11,454 bases of DNA, from NCBI GenBank assembly GCA_946222495.1, contig CAMICF010000084.1:1-11454 (forward strand), read 5' to 3'. Of this stretch, positions 5,891 to 11,454 are shown one piece after another. The DNA comes from an uncultured Janibacter sp. (GTDB lineage Bacteria > Actinomycetota > Actinomycetes > Actinomycetales > Dermatophilaceae). The notes under the pieces are model-generated. The model saw only the letters and a list, made by a program, of their open reading frames with translations, was not told the origin of the DNA and did not search any database. The position numbers and the translations under genes were made by a program. The stretch's first letter is position 1, and each line of letters begins with the position of its first letter.

Positions 5891-7291
5891 ATGGGCAGTC
5901 GAGTGATCGTCGTCGGTGGTGGCATCGCCGGCCTGGCCACCGCCCACCACCTCCTCGCCGCACGGCCGGGTCTCGACGTGCACGTCATCGACGGAGGTGA
6001 CCGGCCGGGCGGCAAGGTCCGCGGCGAGGACGTCGGTGGGGTCACCGTCGACGTCGGCGCGGAGTCGGTCGTCGCCAGCAGCGTGCCGGCCCGTCGCCTC
6101 GTCGACGACCTGGGTCTCGGGGGCGATCTCGTCCACCCCGAACCGGTCCCCGCGACGATCTGGTCACGCGGCGTCCGTCACCCCGTGCCGGCCCGGACCT
6201 TCATGGGCATCCCCTCCGCGGAGACCGACCCCTCCGGGCTTCTCGACGAAGGGGAGGCCCGCCGGGCGGCCGCGCCGGCCCCCTTCGTGCGTGACGGGCA
6301 GGACGTCACCGTCGCCGACGCCGTGGGCACGGTCCACGGACGGGCGGTCGTCGACCGCATCGTCGAGCCCCTCCTGGGAGGGGTCTACGCCGGGCGGGTC
6401 GACGCGCTGTCGCTGCGGGCGACGATGCCGCGGCTGTGGGTCGCGATGGACGACGGGCGCTCCCTGACCGAGGCCGTCGGCTCGCTGCTGCCGGCGCCGA
6501 CGACCCGGCCGGCCCCACGGGTCATGGGGCTCCGAGGCGGCATCACCCGCCTCGTGGGGGCGCTCGCCGGCGCCGTCACCACGGCCGGGGGGCGGGTCTC
6601 GACGGGCACGCTCGTCCGTGAGCTGCGCCGCACCCCCGAGGGGTGGCGCGTCATCACCGGGCCGACGACGAACCCCATCGCCCACGACGCCGAGGCGGTC
6701 GTCCTCGCCACCCCGGCCGCCCCGACGGCGCGCCTGCTCACCGACCACGCCCCACGAGCGGCGCTCGCCCTCGCCGGCATCGAGTACGCCTCCATGGCCG
6801 TCGTGACCCTGGCGCTGCCGACGGCCGAGGTCCCGGTGCTGCCGGGCAGCGGTTTCCTCGTGCCCGCGGTCGACGGACGGACGATCAAGGCGGCCACCTT
6901 CTCCGCGGCGAAGTGGGCCTGGGTCGCCGACGCCTCCTCGGACCTCACCCTGCTCCGGGCCTCGATCGGCCGCGCCGGTGAGGTCGCCAGCCTCCAGCGG
7001 GACGACGACGAGCTGCGCGCGGTGGCGCTCGCGGAGGTGGGGGAGGCGCTCGGCCTCGCCCTCCCGCAGCCGGTCGACAGCCACGTCCGACGGTGGGGCG
7101 GAGGACTGCCGCAGTACGACCTCGGGCACACTGAGAGGGTCGCCGCCGCCCGGGCCGATGTCGCGCCGCTGGCCGGTCTCGAGATCGTCGGCGCCGCCTA
7201 CGACGGGGTGGGCATCGCGGCCGTCCTCGACGGCGCACCCCGCACCGCCACCGCGATCCTCGACGCACTTCCCCCTTCGTCCACCACCTGA
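5891..7291 (+). CDS. hemG: HemY-type FAD-dependent protoporphyrinogen/coproporphyrinogen III oxidase
   Basis: This 466-residue flavoprotein oxidises the porphyrinogen ring by six electrons; in Gram-positive bacteria of this type the substrate is expected to be coproporphyrinogen III (HemY, also called CgoX). The N-terminus has the FAD dinucleotide motif VIVVGGGIAGLATAHHLL (GGGIAG at 9-14) and the second GDRPGGKVRG flavin motif. Further family signatures are EPLLGGVYAGRVDALSLRA at 159-177, MGLRGGITRLVGAL at 212-225, RWGGGLPQYDLGH at 401-413 and the C-terminal FAD-contact AAYDGVGIAAVLDGA at 435-449. Length is typical. The start at 5891 has GGGAG nine bases upstream, and the Rossmann motif follows directly. 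hemQ begins 11 bp after its stop, so the two are surely cotranscribed. Whether the organism calls this hemG or hemY is nomenclature only. Confidence 0.93.
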   Translation: MGSRVIVVGGGIAGLATAHHLLAARPGLDVHVIDGGDRPGGKVRGEDVGGVTVDVGAESVVASSVPARRLVDDLGLGGDLVHPEPVPATIWSRGVRHPVPARTFMGIPSAETDPSGLLDEGEARRAAAPAPFVRDGQDVTVADAVGTVHGRAVVDRIVEPLLGGVYAGRVDALSLRATMPRLWVAMDDGRSLTEAVGSLLPAPTTRPAPRVMGLRGGITRLVGALAGAVTTAGGRVSTGTLVRELRRTPEGWRVITGPTTNPIAHDAEAVVLATPAAPTARLLTDHAPRAALALAGIEYASMAVVTLALPTAEVPVLPGSGFLVPAVDGRTIKAATFSAAKWAWVADASSDLTLLRASIGRAGEVASLQRDDDELRAVALAEVGEALGLALPQPVDSHVRRWGGGLPQYDLGHTERVAAARADVAPLAGLEIVGAAYDGVGIAAVLDGAPRTATAILDALPPSSTT

Positions 7292-7302
7292 CAGGAGCAC
7301 CG

Positions 7303-8022
7303 ATGAGCACCCGGCCCGCACCCGCGAAGCCCTCCAGCGAGCAGCTCGAGGCGATCAACTCGAGCGTCCACTACGCGATGTTCTCCGCCTTCGCCCTGGC
7401 GACCCCGCTGGGCGACGTCGAGCGCGACGCGCTCGTGCAGGAGGTCGAGGACCTCTTCGCCGACCTCACCGACGGCGGCGTGCGCATCCGCGGGGTCTAC
7501 GACGTCGCCGGCCTCCGCGCGGACGCCGACCTGCTCATCTGGTGGCACGCCGACGACATCGAGCTGCTGCAGGACTCCTACAAGCGCTTCCTGCGCACGG
7601 AGCTCGGCGCCCACCTGGAGCCGGTGTGGTCCAACGCCGCCGTGCACCGTCAGGCGGAGTTCAACAGGAGCCACGTGCCGGCCTTCCTCGCGGGGGAGGA
7701 GCCGCGGGACTACGTGTGCGTCTACCCCTTCGTCCGGTCCTACGACTGGTACGTCCTCGAGGACAAGGAGCGGCGCTTCATGCTCGCCGAGCACGGGGCG
7801 ATGGCCAAGGACTTCCCGGACGTGCGCGCCAACACCATCCCCGCCTTCGCACTGGGCGACTACGAGTGGATCCTCGCCTTCGAGGCCGACGGGCTCCACC
7901 GCATCGTCGACCTCATGCGCGAGCTGCGCGCCTCCAAGGCCCGGCTCCACGTCCGCGAGGAGGTCCCCTTCTTCACCGGCCCCCGCGTGAGCGTCGAGAC
8001 GCTGGTCACCGGGCTTCGATGA
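7303..8022 (+). CDS. hemQ: Coproheme decarboxylase HemQ (chlorite dismutase family)
   Basis: HemQ (ChdC) decarboxylates two propionates of coproheme with hydrogen peroxide to give heme b, the last step of the coproporphyrin-dependent route. The 239-residue protein shows the actinobacterial form: an early SSVHYAMFSAF segment, LIWWHADDIELLQDSYKRF, PVWSNAAVHRQAEFNRSH, YPFVRSYDWYVL and a proximal-histidine region FMLAEHGAMAKDFPDV with His164. His124 and Tyr141 are 17 residues apart, the same spacing as the distal His118 and redox Tyr135 I recall for the Corynebacterium diphtheriae enzyme. AGGAG at 7293-7297 is five bases before the ATG. It follows hemG by 11 bp and its TGA overlaps the ATG of the next gene. 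Confidence 0.95.
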   Translation: MSTRPAPAKPSSEQLEAINSSVHYAMFSAFALATPLGDVERDALVQEVEDLFADLTDGGVRIRGVYDVAGLRADADLLIWWHADDIELLQDSYKRFLRTELGAHLEPVWSNAAVHRQAEFNRSHVPAFLAGEEPRDYVCVYPFVRSYDWYVLEDKERRFMLAEHGAMAKDFPDVRANTIPAFALGDYEWILAFEADGLHRIVDLMRELRASKARLHVREEVPFFTGPRVSVETLVTGLR

Positions 8023-8510
8023 CGAGCGAGGTCGGCATGGGCCAGGGGGTCCTCACCGGTGGTCAGGTCGCGCGGGTCACCATGCTCGTCGGTGCCTGGG
8101 TGGCCGGCATGTCCCTGCTGCTGCCCTGGGTGGTCATCAGCGACGAGTACACGTCGGAGGGGGTGCCCAGCTCGACCTACGGGATCTGGCTCAACGCCGA
8201 GAGCATCAACGGTTTCCACCTCACCGGGCCGGGGATGGCATTCGTCGTGCTCTTCGGGACCCTGGCGGTGATCGTGCTCGCCCACTGGATCGCCGTCCAC
8301 GAGCCCGGATGGGCGAGCCACCTGCTCTTCGTCGGCGCCGCCGTGCTGGTCCTCGTCACCCGGATCGTCGTCACCCTCCCCGAGGACCGCACGATGCACC
8401 TGCTGGGCATGGGGTGGTCCGTGTGGCCCCTGGGGATCGGGGTTGTTGCCCTCGGGGCAGCTGCCGACGCCCTGCTCACCGAGGCGAGACGTCCGGGCTA
8501 CGGCGGCTGA
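8019..8510 (+). CDS. Four-helix membrane protein of unknown function, coupled to hemQ
   Basis: This 163-residue protein is not one I recognise. It has four predicted membrane helices, at about 19-41, 72-93, 99-120 and 134-152. The loop between helices 1 and 2 (42-71, YTSEGVPSSTYGIWLNAESI) is long, acidic and aromatic; the positive-inside pattern is weak, with Arg at 19, 115 and 157-158. There are no Cys residues and no obvious CXXC or bis-His heme-binding motif; His residues occur at 67, 89, 94, 101 and 127. The ATG at 8019 overlaps the hemQ TGA as ATGA, so translation is probably coupled to hemQ. A second Met at residue 7 is an alternative start. It ends 19 bp before the convergent msrB. A role near heme synthesis is inferred from position only. 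Confidence 0.78.
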   Translation: MTSEVGMGQGVLTGGQVARVTMLVGAWVAGMSLLLPWVVISDEYTSEGVPSSTYGIWLNAESINGFHLTGPGMAFVVLFGTLAVIVLAHWIAVHEPGWASHLLFVGAAVLVLVTRIVVTLPEDRTMHLLGMGWSVWPLGIGVVALGAAADALLTEARRPGYGG

Positions 8511-8514
8511 GGTC

Positions 8515-8529
8515 CCGGCGCTGCGCCGG
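8515..8529. terminator. Short GC hairpin between convergent genes
   Basis: CCGGCG and CGCCGG form a 6-bp stem with a three-base CTG loop, filling the 19-bp space between the membrane-protein stop (8510) and the msrB stop (8530). Its place between convergent genes supports a bidirectional terminator, but the stem is short and chance is possible in DNA this GC-rich. Confidence 0.35.
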
Positions 8530-8958
8530 TCAGCCCTGGGCGGGACGCAGCGTCATCGAGATCGAGTTGATGCAGTAGCGCTGGTCGGTGGGGGTCTCGT
8601 AGCCCTCGCCCTCGAAGACGTGGCCCATGTGGCTGCCGCAGTTGGCGCAGCGGACCTCGACGCGGGGGCGGCCCGGCAGGGAGTCGTCCTGGATGTACTC
8701 GACCCGGTCCTCGGCGAGCGGGGTGTAGAAGCTCGGCCACCCGCAGTGGCTCTCGAACTTCGTCTCGGAGGTGAAGAGCTCCGTCCCGCAGGCACGGCAG
8801 GCGTACACGCCCTCCGTCGTCGTGTCGGTGTACTCGCCGACGAAGGGACGCTCGGTCCCGGCGGCCCGGAGCACCGAGTACTCGTCGGGGGCGAGCTCCT
8901 CGCGCCACTGCTCGTCGGTCTTGGTGACCGCGTAGTCGCGGCCGGTGGGCTCCATCAT
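8530..8958 (-). CDS. msrB: Peptide-methionine (R)-S-oxide reductase MsrB
   Basis: MsrB reduces the R epimer of methionine sulfoxide in proteins, usually recharged by thioredoxin in the cytoplasm. The 142-residue protein carries two zinc CXXC pairs, Cys54/Cys57 in YACRACG and Cys104/Cys107 in VRCANCGSHMGHVF, and the catalytic Cys129 in RYCINSISM. Cys72 in HCGWPSFY is the likely resolving cysteine. The N-terminal KTDEQWREELAPDEYSVLRAAGTERPF block is standard. The start at 8958 is preferred because AGGAG lies seven bases upstream; an in-frame MMETPSRR extension also exists but has no better signal. It is 85 bp downstream of ectD on the same strand and has its own ribosome binding site; readthrough is limited by a hairpin at 9021-9039. 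Confidence 0.95.
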   Translation of the reverse strand: MMEPTGRDYAVTKTDEQWREELAPDEYSVLRAAGTERPFVGEYTDTTTEGVYACRACGTELFTSETKFESHCGWPSFYTPLAEDRVEYIQDDSLPGRPRVEVRCANCGSHMGHVFEGEGYETPTDQRYCINSISMTLRPAQG

Positions 8959-9020
8959 CGTGAGGCTCCTTCTGCTCGGTGTCTCCATCATCCAACGTCG
9001 TGCGTCCCGGAGATCATCCG

Positions 9021-9039
9021 GGGGCCACGATGAGGCCCC
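9021..9039 (-). terminator. Candidate terminator after ectD
   Basis: GGGGCC (9021-9026) pairs with GGCCCC (9034-9039) around a seven-base loop. It begins five bases past the ectD stop on the minus strand, in the 85-bp gap before msrB. A weaker CCCGG/CCGGG dyad (9006-9022) overlaps its far side. There is no T tract, so termination may be partial. Confidence 0.45.
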
Positions 9040-9043
9040 TGCG

Positions 9044-9940
9044 TCAGGAGTCCCGGTGGGCCAGGTGGTCGGGCCGCGGTGCGGAGGCGGCGAAGGGCCG
9101 CTGCAGCCGGTTGGACACGGCGTTGAAGACGACGAAGAGGTTGCTTCGGGGATCGGGCGAGATGTTGCCCGCCGACGCGTGCATGCAGTTGGAGTCGAAG
9201 TACAACGCCGAGCCCGCGCCACCGGTGATGAGGTCGATGCCGCGCTCCTCGGAGAGCGCGGCGACATCGTCCTCGTCCGGGGTGCCGAAGGGCGGCCGGT
9301 AGGAGACGAGTGACTCCCGGTGGTAGTTCTCGGGCGTCTCACCGACGCAGCTGAGGAAGGTCCGGTGGGAGCCCGGGATGATCATCAGCGCGCCATTCGT
9401 CTCGAGATTGGGCGTGAGGGCGAGGGAGATGCTCAGGGCACGCGGTGCGGGCATCCCGTCCTCGGCGTGCCAGGTCTCGAAGTCGCTGTGCCAGTAGAAG
9501 GGCCCGCCCGCGAAGCCGGGCTTCAGGTTGACCCTGCTCTGGTGGATGTAGACGTCCTCGCCGAGGATCTGCCGGGCCACGCCGACGATGTCCTCCCGGT
9601 CGCAGATGCGGGCGATCTCCTCGCTGAGCTCGTGTGCGGCGAAGAGCGAGCGCACGTCGCCGTTCGTCGACTCGCGGACGACGCGGTCGTCCTCGCCCAG
9701 GTGGTCCGTGATGCCGTGCACCTCGGAGAGGCAGGTCGCGATGTCGTCATCGTCGAGCACGTGCTCGGCGGTGTGGTAACCGCGGCGGTCGTAGGCGGCG
9801 ACCTGCTCGGCGGTCAACGGGCCCGCCGCGCCGGTTCCCCACACGACGGGGTGGGGCCGCGGCTCCGCCTGGCTGTGCGAGGCCAGCCGCGTGCGGTAGA
9901 CGTCGATGGGTCGGTCCGTGGTGTGAGTGTCCGTGATCAA
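9044..9940 (-). CDS. ectD: Ectoine hydroxylase EctD
   Basis: EctD is a non-heme iron(II), 2-oxoglutarate and oxygen dependent dioxygenase that converts the compatible solute ectoine to 5-hydroxyectoine. The 298-residue length is normal. The family signature FYWHSDFETWHAEDGMP is present with iron ligands His151 and Asp153; the third ligand is His254 in YFDSNCMH and the 2-oxoglutarate-binding Arg is Arg265 in PRSN. Other typical segments are YIHQSRVNLKPGF, FLSCVGETPENYHRESL, an N-terminal DVYRTRL and PVVWG, and NRLQRPF near the end. After the His ligand the sequence reads ASAGNISPD where I remember GSNGNITPY, so that loop is slightly divergent. The start is TTG at 9940, supported by AAAGGG six bases upstream; no ATG fits the N-terminus. 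No ectA, ectB or ectC gene lies in this window. Confidence 0.93.
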   Translation of the reverse strand: MITDTHTTDRPIDVYRTRLASHSQAEPRPHPVVWGTGAAGPLTAEQVAAYDRRGYHTAEHVLDDDDIATCLSEVHGITDHLGEDDRVVRESTNGDVRSLFAAHELSEEIARICDREDIVGVARQILGEDVYIHQSRVNLKPGFAGGPFYWHSDFETWHAEDGMPAPRALSISLALTPNLETNGALMIIPGSHRTFLSCVGETPENYHRESLVSYRPPFGTPDEDDVAALSEERGIDLITGGAGSALYFDSNCMHASAGNISPDPRSNLFVVFNAVSNRLQRPFAASAPRPDHLAHRDS

Positions 9941-10091
9941 GGTGATCCCTTTCGCTCAAGAGGCACCGGTGTGCCGGTGCTGCTGTTCTGTTGTCAAGGC
10001 AACGGGTCCCCCCGGGGCCCGGTCGCACCATGGCACCGGGCGAAGGGAGGATTCAACCCCCTTCGCCCGACGGTGGGCCTAGGCTGAACTC
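9941..10091. promoter_or_regulatory. Divergent regulatory region between ectD and the PolDom gene
   Basis: This 151-bp spacer controls two divergent genes. Toward ectD (minus strand) there is a consensus -35 TTGACA at 9997-9992, with no good -10 at the usual distance, then a perfect 7-bp dyad GCACCGG-TGTG-CCGGTGC (9963-9980), then the AAAGGG ribosome site (9952-9947). Toward the polymerase gene there is an 11-bp hairpin (10037-10069) and a -10-like TAGGCT (10080-10085) six bases before the ATG, which suggests a leaderless message. The dyad overlaps where the ectD -10 and transcript start should be, so it could be an operator. Confidence 0.45.
10037..10069. repeat. 11-bp inverted repeat carrying CGAAGGG arms
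   Basis: CGGGCGAAGGG (10037-10047) and CCCTTCGCCCG (10059-10069) are exact reverse complements around an 11-base loop. Unlike the hairpin at 321-370 it lies between divergent genes, about 22 bp upstream of the polymerase-domain gene, so a terminator role for a flanking gene is not obvious. It may be an operator, a terminator for antisense transcripts, or a member of a repeat family sharing the same core word. Confidence 0.6.
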
Positions 10092-11171
10092 ATGGCCAAG
10101 ACCCCCGCCGCGATGGTCACCGCCGGCGACCGGGAGGTGCGCGTCTCCACCCCAGACCGGGTGATCTACGAGGCGACCGAGCGGACGCCGGCGATCTCGA
10201 AGCTCGAGGTGTGCGAGTACGTCGCCGCCGTGGGCGAGACGATGATGCGCACGATCGGTGACCGCCCAACCGCCATGGAGCGCTGGCCCGACGGCTGGCG
10301 CGAGGGCATGCGGCTCGCCGTGGGGCCCAGGGACAAGGACGCGGACGGCTTCTACCAGAAGCGGCGGCCACGCGGGGCGCCCGATTACGTCGAGACCGTG
10401 CAGATCGCCTTTCCGAGCGGACGGACCGCGGAGGAGCTGTGCCCGAGCGAGCCGGCCGCCCTCGTGTGGGCCGCGCAGATGGGCACGCTGACCTTCCACC
10501 CGTGGCCGGTCCGTCGACCCGAGGTCGACCACCCCGACGAGCTGCGGATCGACCTCGACCCGCAGCCGGGGACGGACTTCACCGATGCGCAGCGCGTGGC
10601 GGCGAGCGCGCGCGAGCTGCTCGAGGAGCTCGGGCTGCGCGGCTACCCGAAGACGAGCGGCAACCGCGGCATCCACGTCTACGTCCGCATCGAGCCGCGC
10701 TGGTCCTTCGAGGAGCTGCGGCACGCGGCCATCGGCTTCGGCCGCGAGCTGGCGCGTCGCGACGACGGCGTGACCACGGCCTGGTGGAAGGAGGAGCGGG
10801 GCGAGCGCATCTTCATCGACTTCAACCAGAACAACCGTGACCGGACGATCGCCGGCGCGTGGAGCCTGCGGGCCCGGCCCGGTGCGCCCGTGAGCACCCC
10901 GATGACGTGGGAGCAGCTCGCGGAGGTCTCGGACCCGGCGGACCACAACATCACGACGGTGCTCGACCACCTCGCCGACGGCGACCCCTGGGCGGACATG
11001 GACGCCACCGCGTACCCGCTGCAACCGTTGCTCGACCTCTGGGAGACCCTGCCGGGCGGCGAGCTGAACTTCCCCCCGGACTACCCGAAGATGCCGGGCG
11101 AGCCGCCTCGGGTGCAGCCGAGCAAGAAGGTCGCCGACCACTGGGACGAGGACGGCCACCGGATCGAGTGA
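10092..11171 (+). CDS. Stand-alone LigD-type polymerase domain protein (archaeo-eukaryotic primase fold)
   Basis: This 359-residue protein is the polymerase domain of bacterial LigD without ligase or nuclease domains. Members add nucleotides or ribonucleotides during non-homologous end joining or other repair. The catalytic elements are present: Asp154 and Asp156 in ELRIDLDPQPG, the nucleotide-binding SGNRGIH motif (189-195) with His195, and the third metal Asp243 in IFIDFNQNNRDRTIAGAWSLR. The N-terminal VSTPDRVIYEATERTP and the C-terminal FPPDYPKMPGEPPRVQPS tail are typical of stand-alone actinobacterial versions. The ATG at 10092 is preceded by TAGGCT six bases away and by no clear ribosome site, so it may be leaderless. 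No ku or ligase gene lies in the window. It converges with the next gene with one base between stops. Confidence 0.92.
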   Translation: MAKTPAAMVTAGDREVRVSTPDRVIYEATERTPAISKLEVCEYVAAVGETMMRTIGDRPTAMERWPDGWREGMRLAVGPRDKDADGFYQKRRPRGAPDYVETVQIAFPSGRTAEELCPSEPAALVWAAQMGTLTFHPWPVRRPEVDHPDELRIDLDPQPGTDFTDAQRVAASARELLEELGLRGYPKTSGNRGIHVYVRIEPRWSFEELRHAAIGFGRELARRDDGVTTAWWKEERGERIFIDFNQNNRDRTIAGAWSLRARPGAPVSTPMTWEQLAEVSDPADHNITTVLDHLADGDPWADMDATAYPLQPLLDLWETLPGGELNFPPDYPKMPGEPPRVQPSKKVADHWDEDGHRIE

Positions 11172-11172
11172 G

Positions 11173-11451
11173 TCAGAGGACGAAGCCCTCGGTGTCGAGG
11201 ATCATCTCCTCGCCCGCATGGACCGTCACCCGCGTCGGCCCGACCGACGACTGCTCGATCGTCACGTCGACCTCGGTGCCGGAGGAGAGCGTGCCGGTGA
11301 GGTCGAAGATCCCGTCGATGGCCTTGTACTCCTCGAGCAGACGCTCGCCCTCGTACAGCGACCACGTCGCCCGGAGGGGGCCGCTCCTGCCCTCGATCCG
11401 GACCGGGCACCCGTCGATCGTCAGGTCGTAGCCGTCACGCAGCATGCTCAT
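11173..11451 (-). CDS. Unrecognised 92-residue protein
   Basis: I do not recognise this protein. It starts MSMLRDGYDLTIDG and is rich in alternating hydrophobic and Thr/Glu residues (GTEVDVTIEQ, GPTRVTVHAGEEMIL), which suggests a small beta-rich acidic protein; there is one Cys (15), no membrane helix and no signal peptide. The start at 11451 is three bases from the window edge, so its ribosome site is not visible and the true start could lie further upstream; an internal Met at residue 3 is another option. It is convergent with the polymerase-domain gene, with stops one base apart, and no terminator hairpin is seen between them. That the frame is real is supported mainly by its sensible composition and the tight convergent fit. 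Confidence 0.6.
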   Translation of the reverse strand: MSMLRDGYDLTIDGCPVRIEGRSGPLRATWSLYEGERLLEEYKAIDGIFDLTGTLSSGTEVDVTIEQSSVGPTRVTVHAGEEMILDTEGFVL

Positions 11452-11454
11452 GGT

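Noticed and set aside
6164..7321. Minus-strand open frame antisense to hemG
   Set aside because: Low-complexity Arg/Gly/Asp composition and complete conserved motifs on the other strand show it is a shadow.
5055..9292. Coding copies of CGAAGGG as regulatory sites
   Set aside because: Most coding copies read as Pro-Phe-(Val/Ala/Gly) with the preferred CCC TTC codons, for example PFV in hemQ and msrB, so protein sequence and codon choice explain them.
8959..9342. Upstream extension of msrB into ectD
   Set aside because: The ribosome site at 8966-8970 and the normal MsrB length fix the start at 8958; the extension is the shadow of ectD.
321..10069. CGAAGGGG as a directional chromosome-segregation (KOPS-like) motif
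   Set aside because: It resembles known translocase motifs in its GAAGGG core, but copies occur on both strands (9 versus 6) and some form palindromes, so no polarity can be shown in this window.
1..11454. tRNA genes, CRISPR arrays, insertion sequences, prophage or defence-system genes
   Set aside because: No cloverleaf-like segments, spaced direct repeats, transposase or integrase motifs, or phage proteins were seen; almost all DNA is accounted for by ordinary chromosomal genes.

Overview
This window is about 70% GC, uses GTG and TTG as well as ATG starts, and has tightly packed genes on both strands. Gene content points to an actinobacterium, probably a Micrococcales member near the Intrasporangiaceae; this placement is inference from gene families and composition, not a database match. 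No tRNA, rRNA, CRISPR array, insertion sequence or phage gene was found. The gene order (RNase D, DUF3000, hemE, hemG/hemY, hemQ, msrB nearby) resembles, from memory, the Mycobacterium tuberculosis Rv2674-Rv2681 neighbourhood, so the centre of the window is an old actinobacterial heme locus.

Layout. Bases 2-310 are the 3' end of a GntP-family permease. It converges, through a perfect 23-bp hairpin, on a minus-strand gene for a MurA-type enolpyruvyl transferase fused to an N-terminal XRE helix-turn-helix (378-1919). A palindrome lies just upstream of that start. Next, still on the minus strand, are RNase D (2017-3261) and DUF3000 (3258-3839), which overlap by 4 bp. Divergent from these is hemE (3936-4979). 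A DUF4349 gene follows on the minus strand (4966-5679); its signal peptide has been cut out of frame. Divergent from it is a plus-strand operon: hemG/hemY (5891-7291), hemQ (7303-8022) and a four-helix membrane protein (8019-8510) that shares an ATGA with hemQ. Convergent on this operon are msrB (8530-8958) and ectD (9044-9940) on the minus strand. A 151-bp divergent spacer then separates ectD from a stand-alone LigD-type polymerase-domain gene (10092-11171). The last gene is an unrecognised 92-residue minus-strand ORF (11173-11451).

How the genes fit together. HemE, HemG/HemY(CgoX) and HemQ are three steps of the coproporphyrin-dependent heme route used by Gram-positive bacteria. MsrB repairs oxidised methionine, EctD makes 5-hydroxyectoine, and the polymerase-domain protein suggests end joining or other DNA repair, so the right half has a stress-protection flavour, although those genes are not one operon. 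The observations most worth following are the HTH-MurA fusion with its possible operator, the damaged DUF4349 signal peptide, the membrane protein coupled to hemQ, the ectD with no ectABC beside it in this window, and a word (CGAAGGG) strongly enriched in the intergenic DNA.
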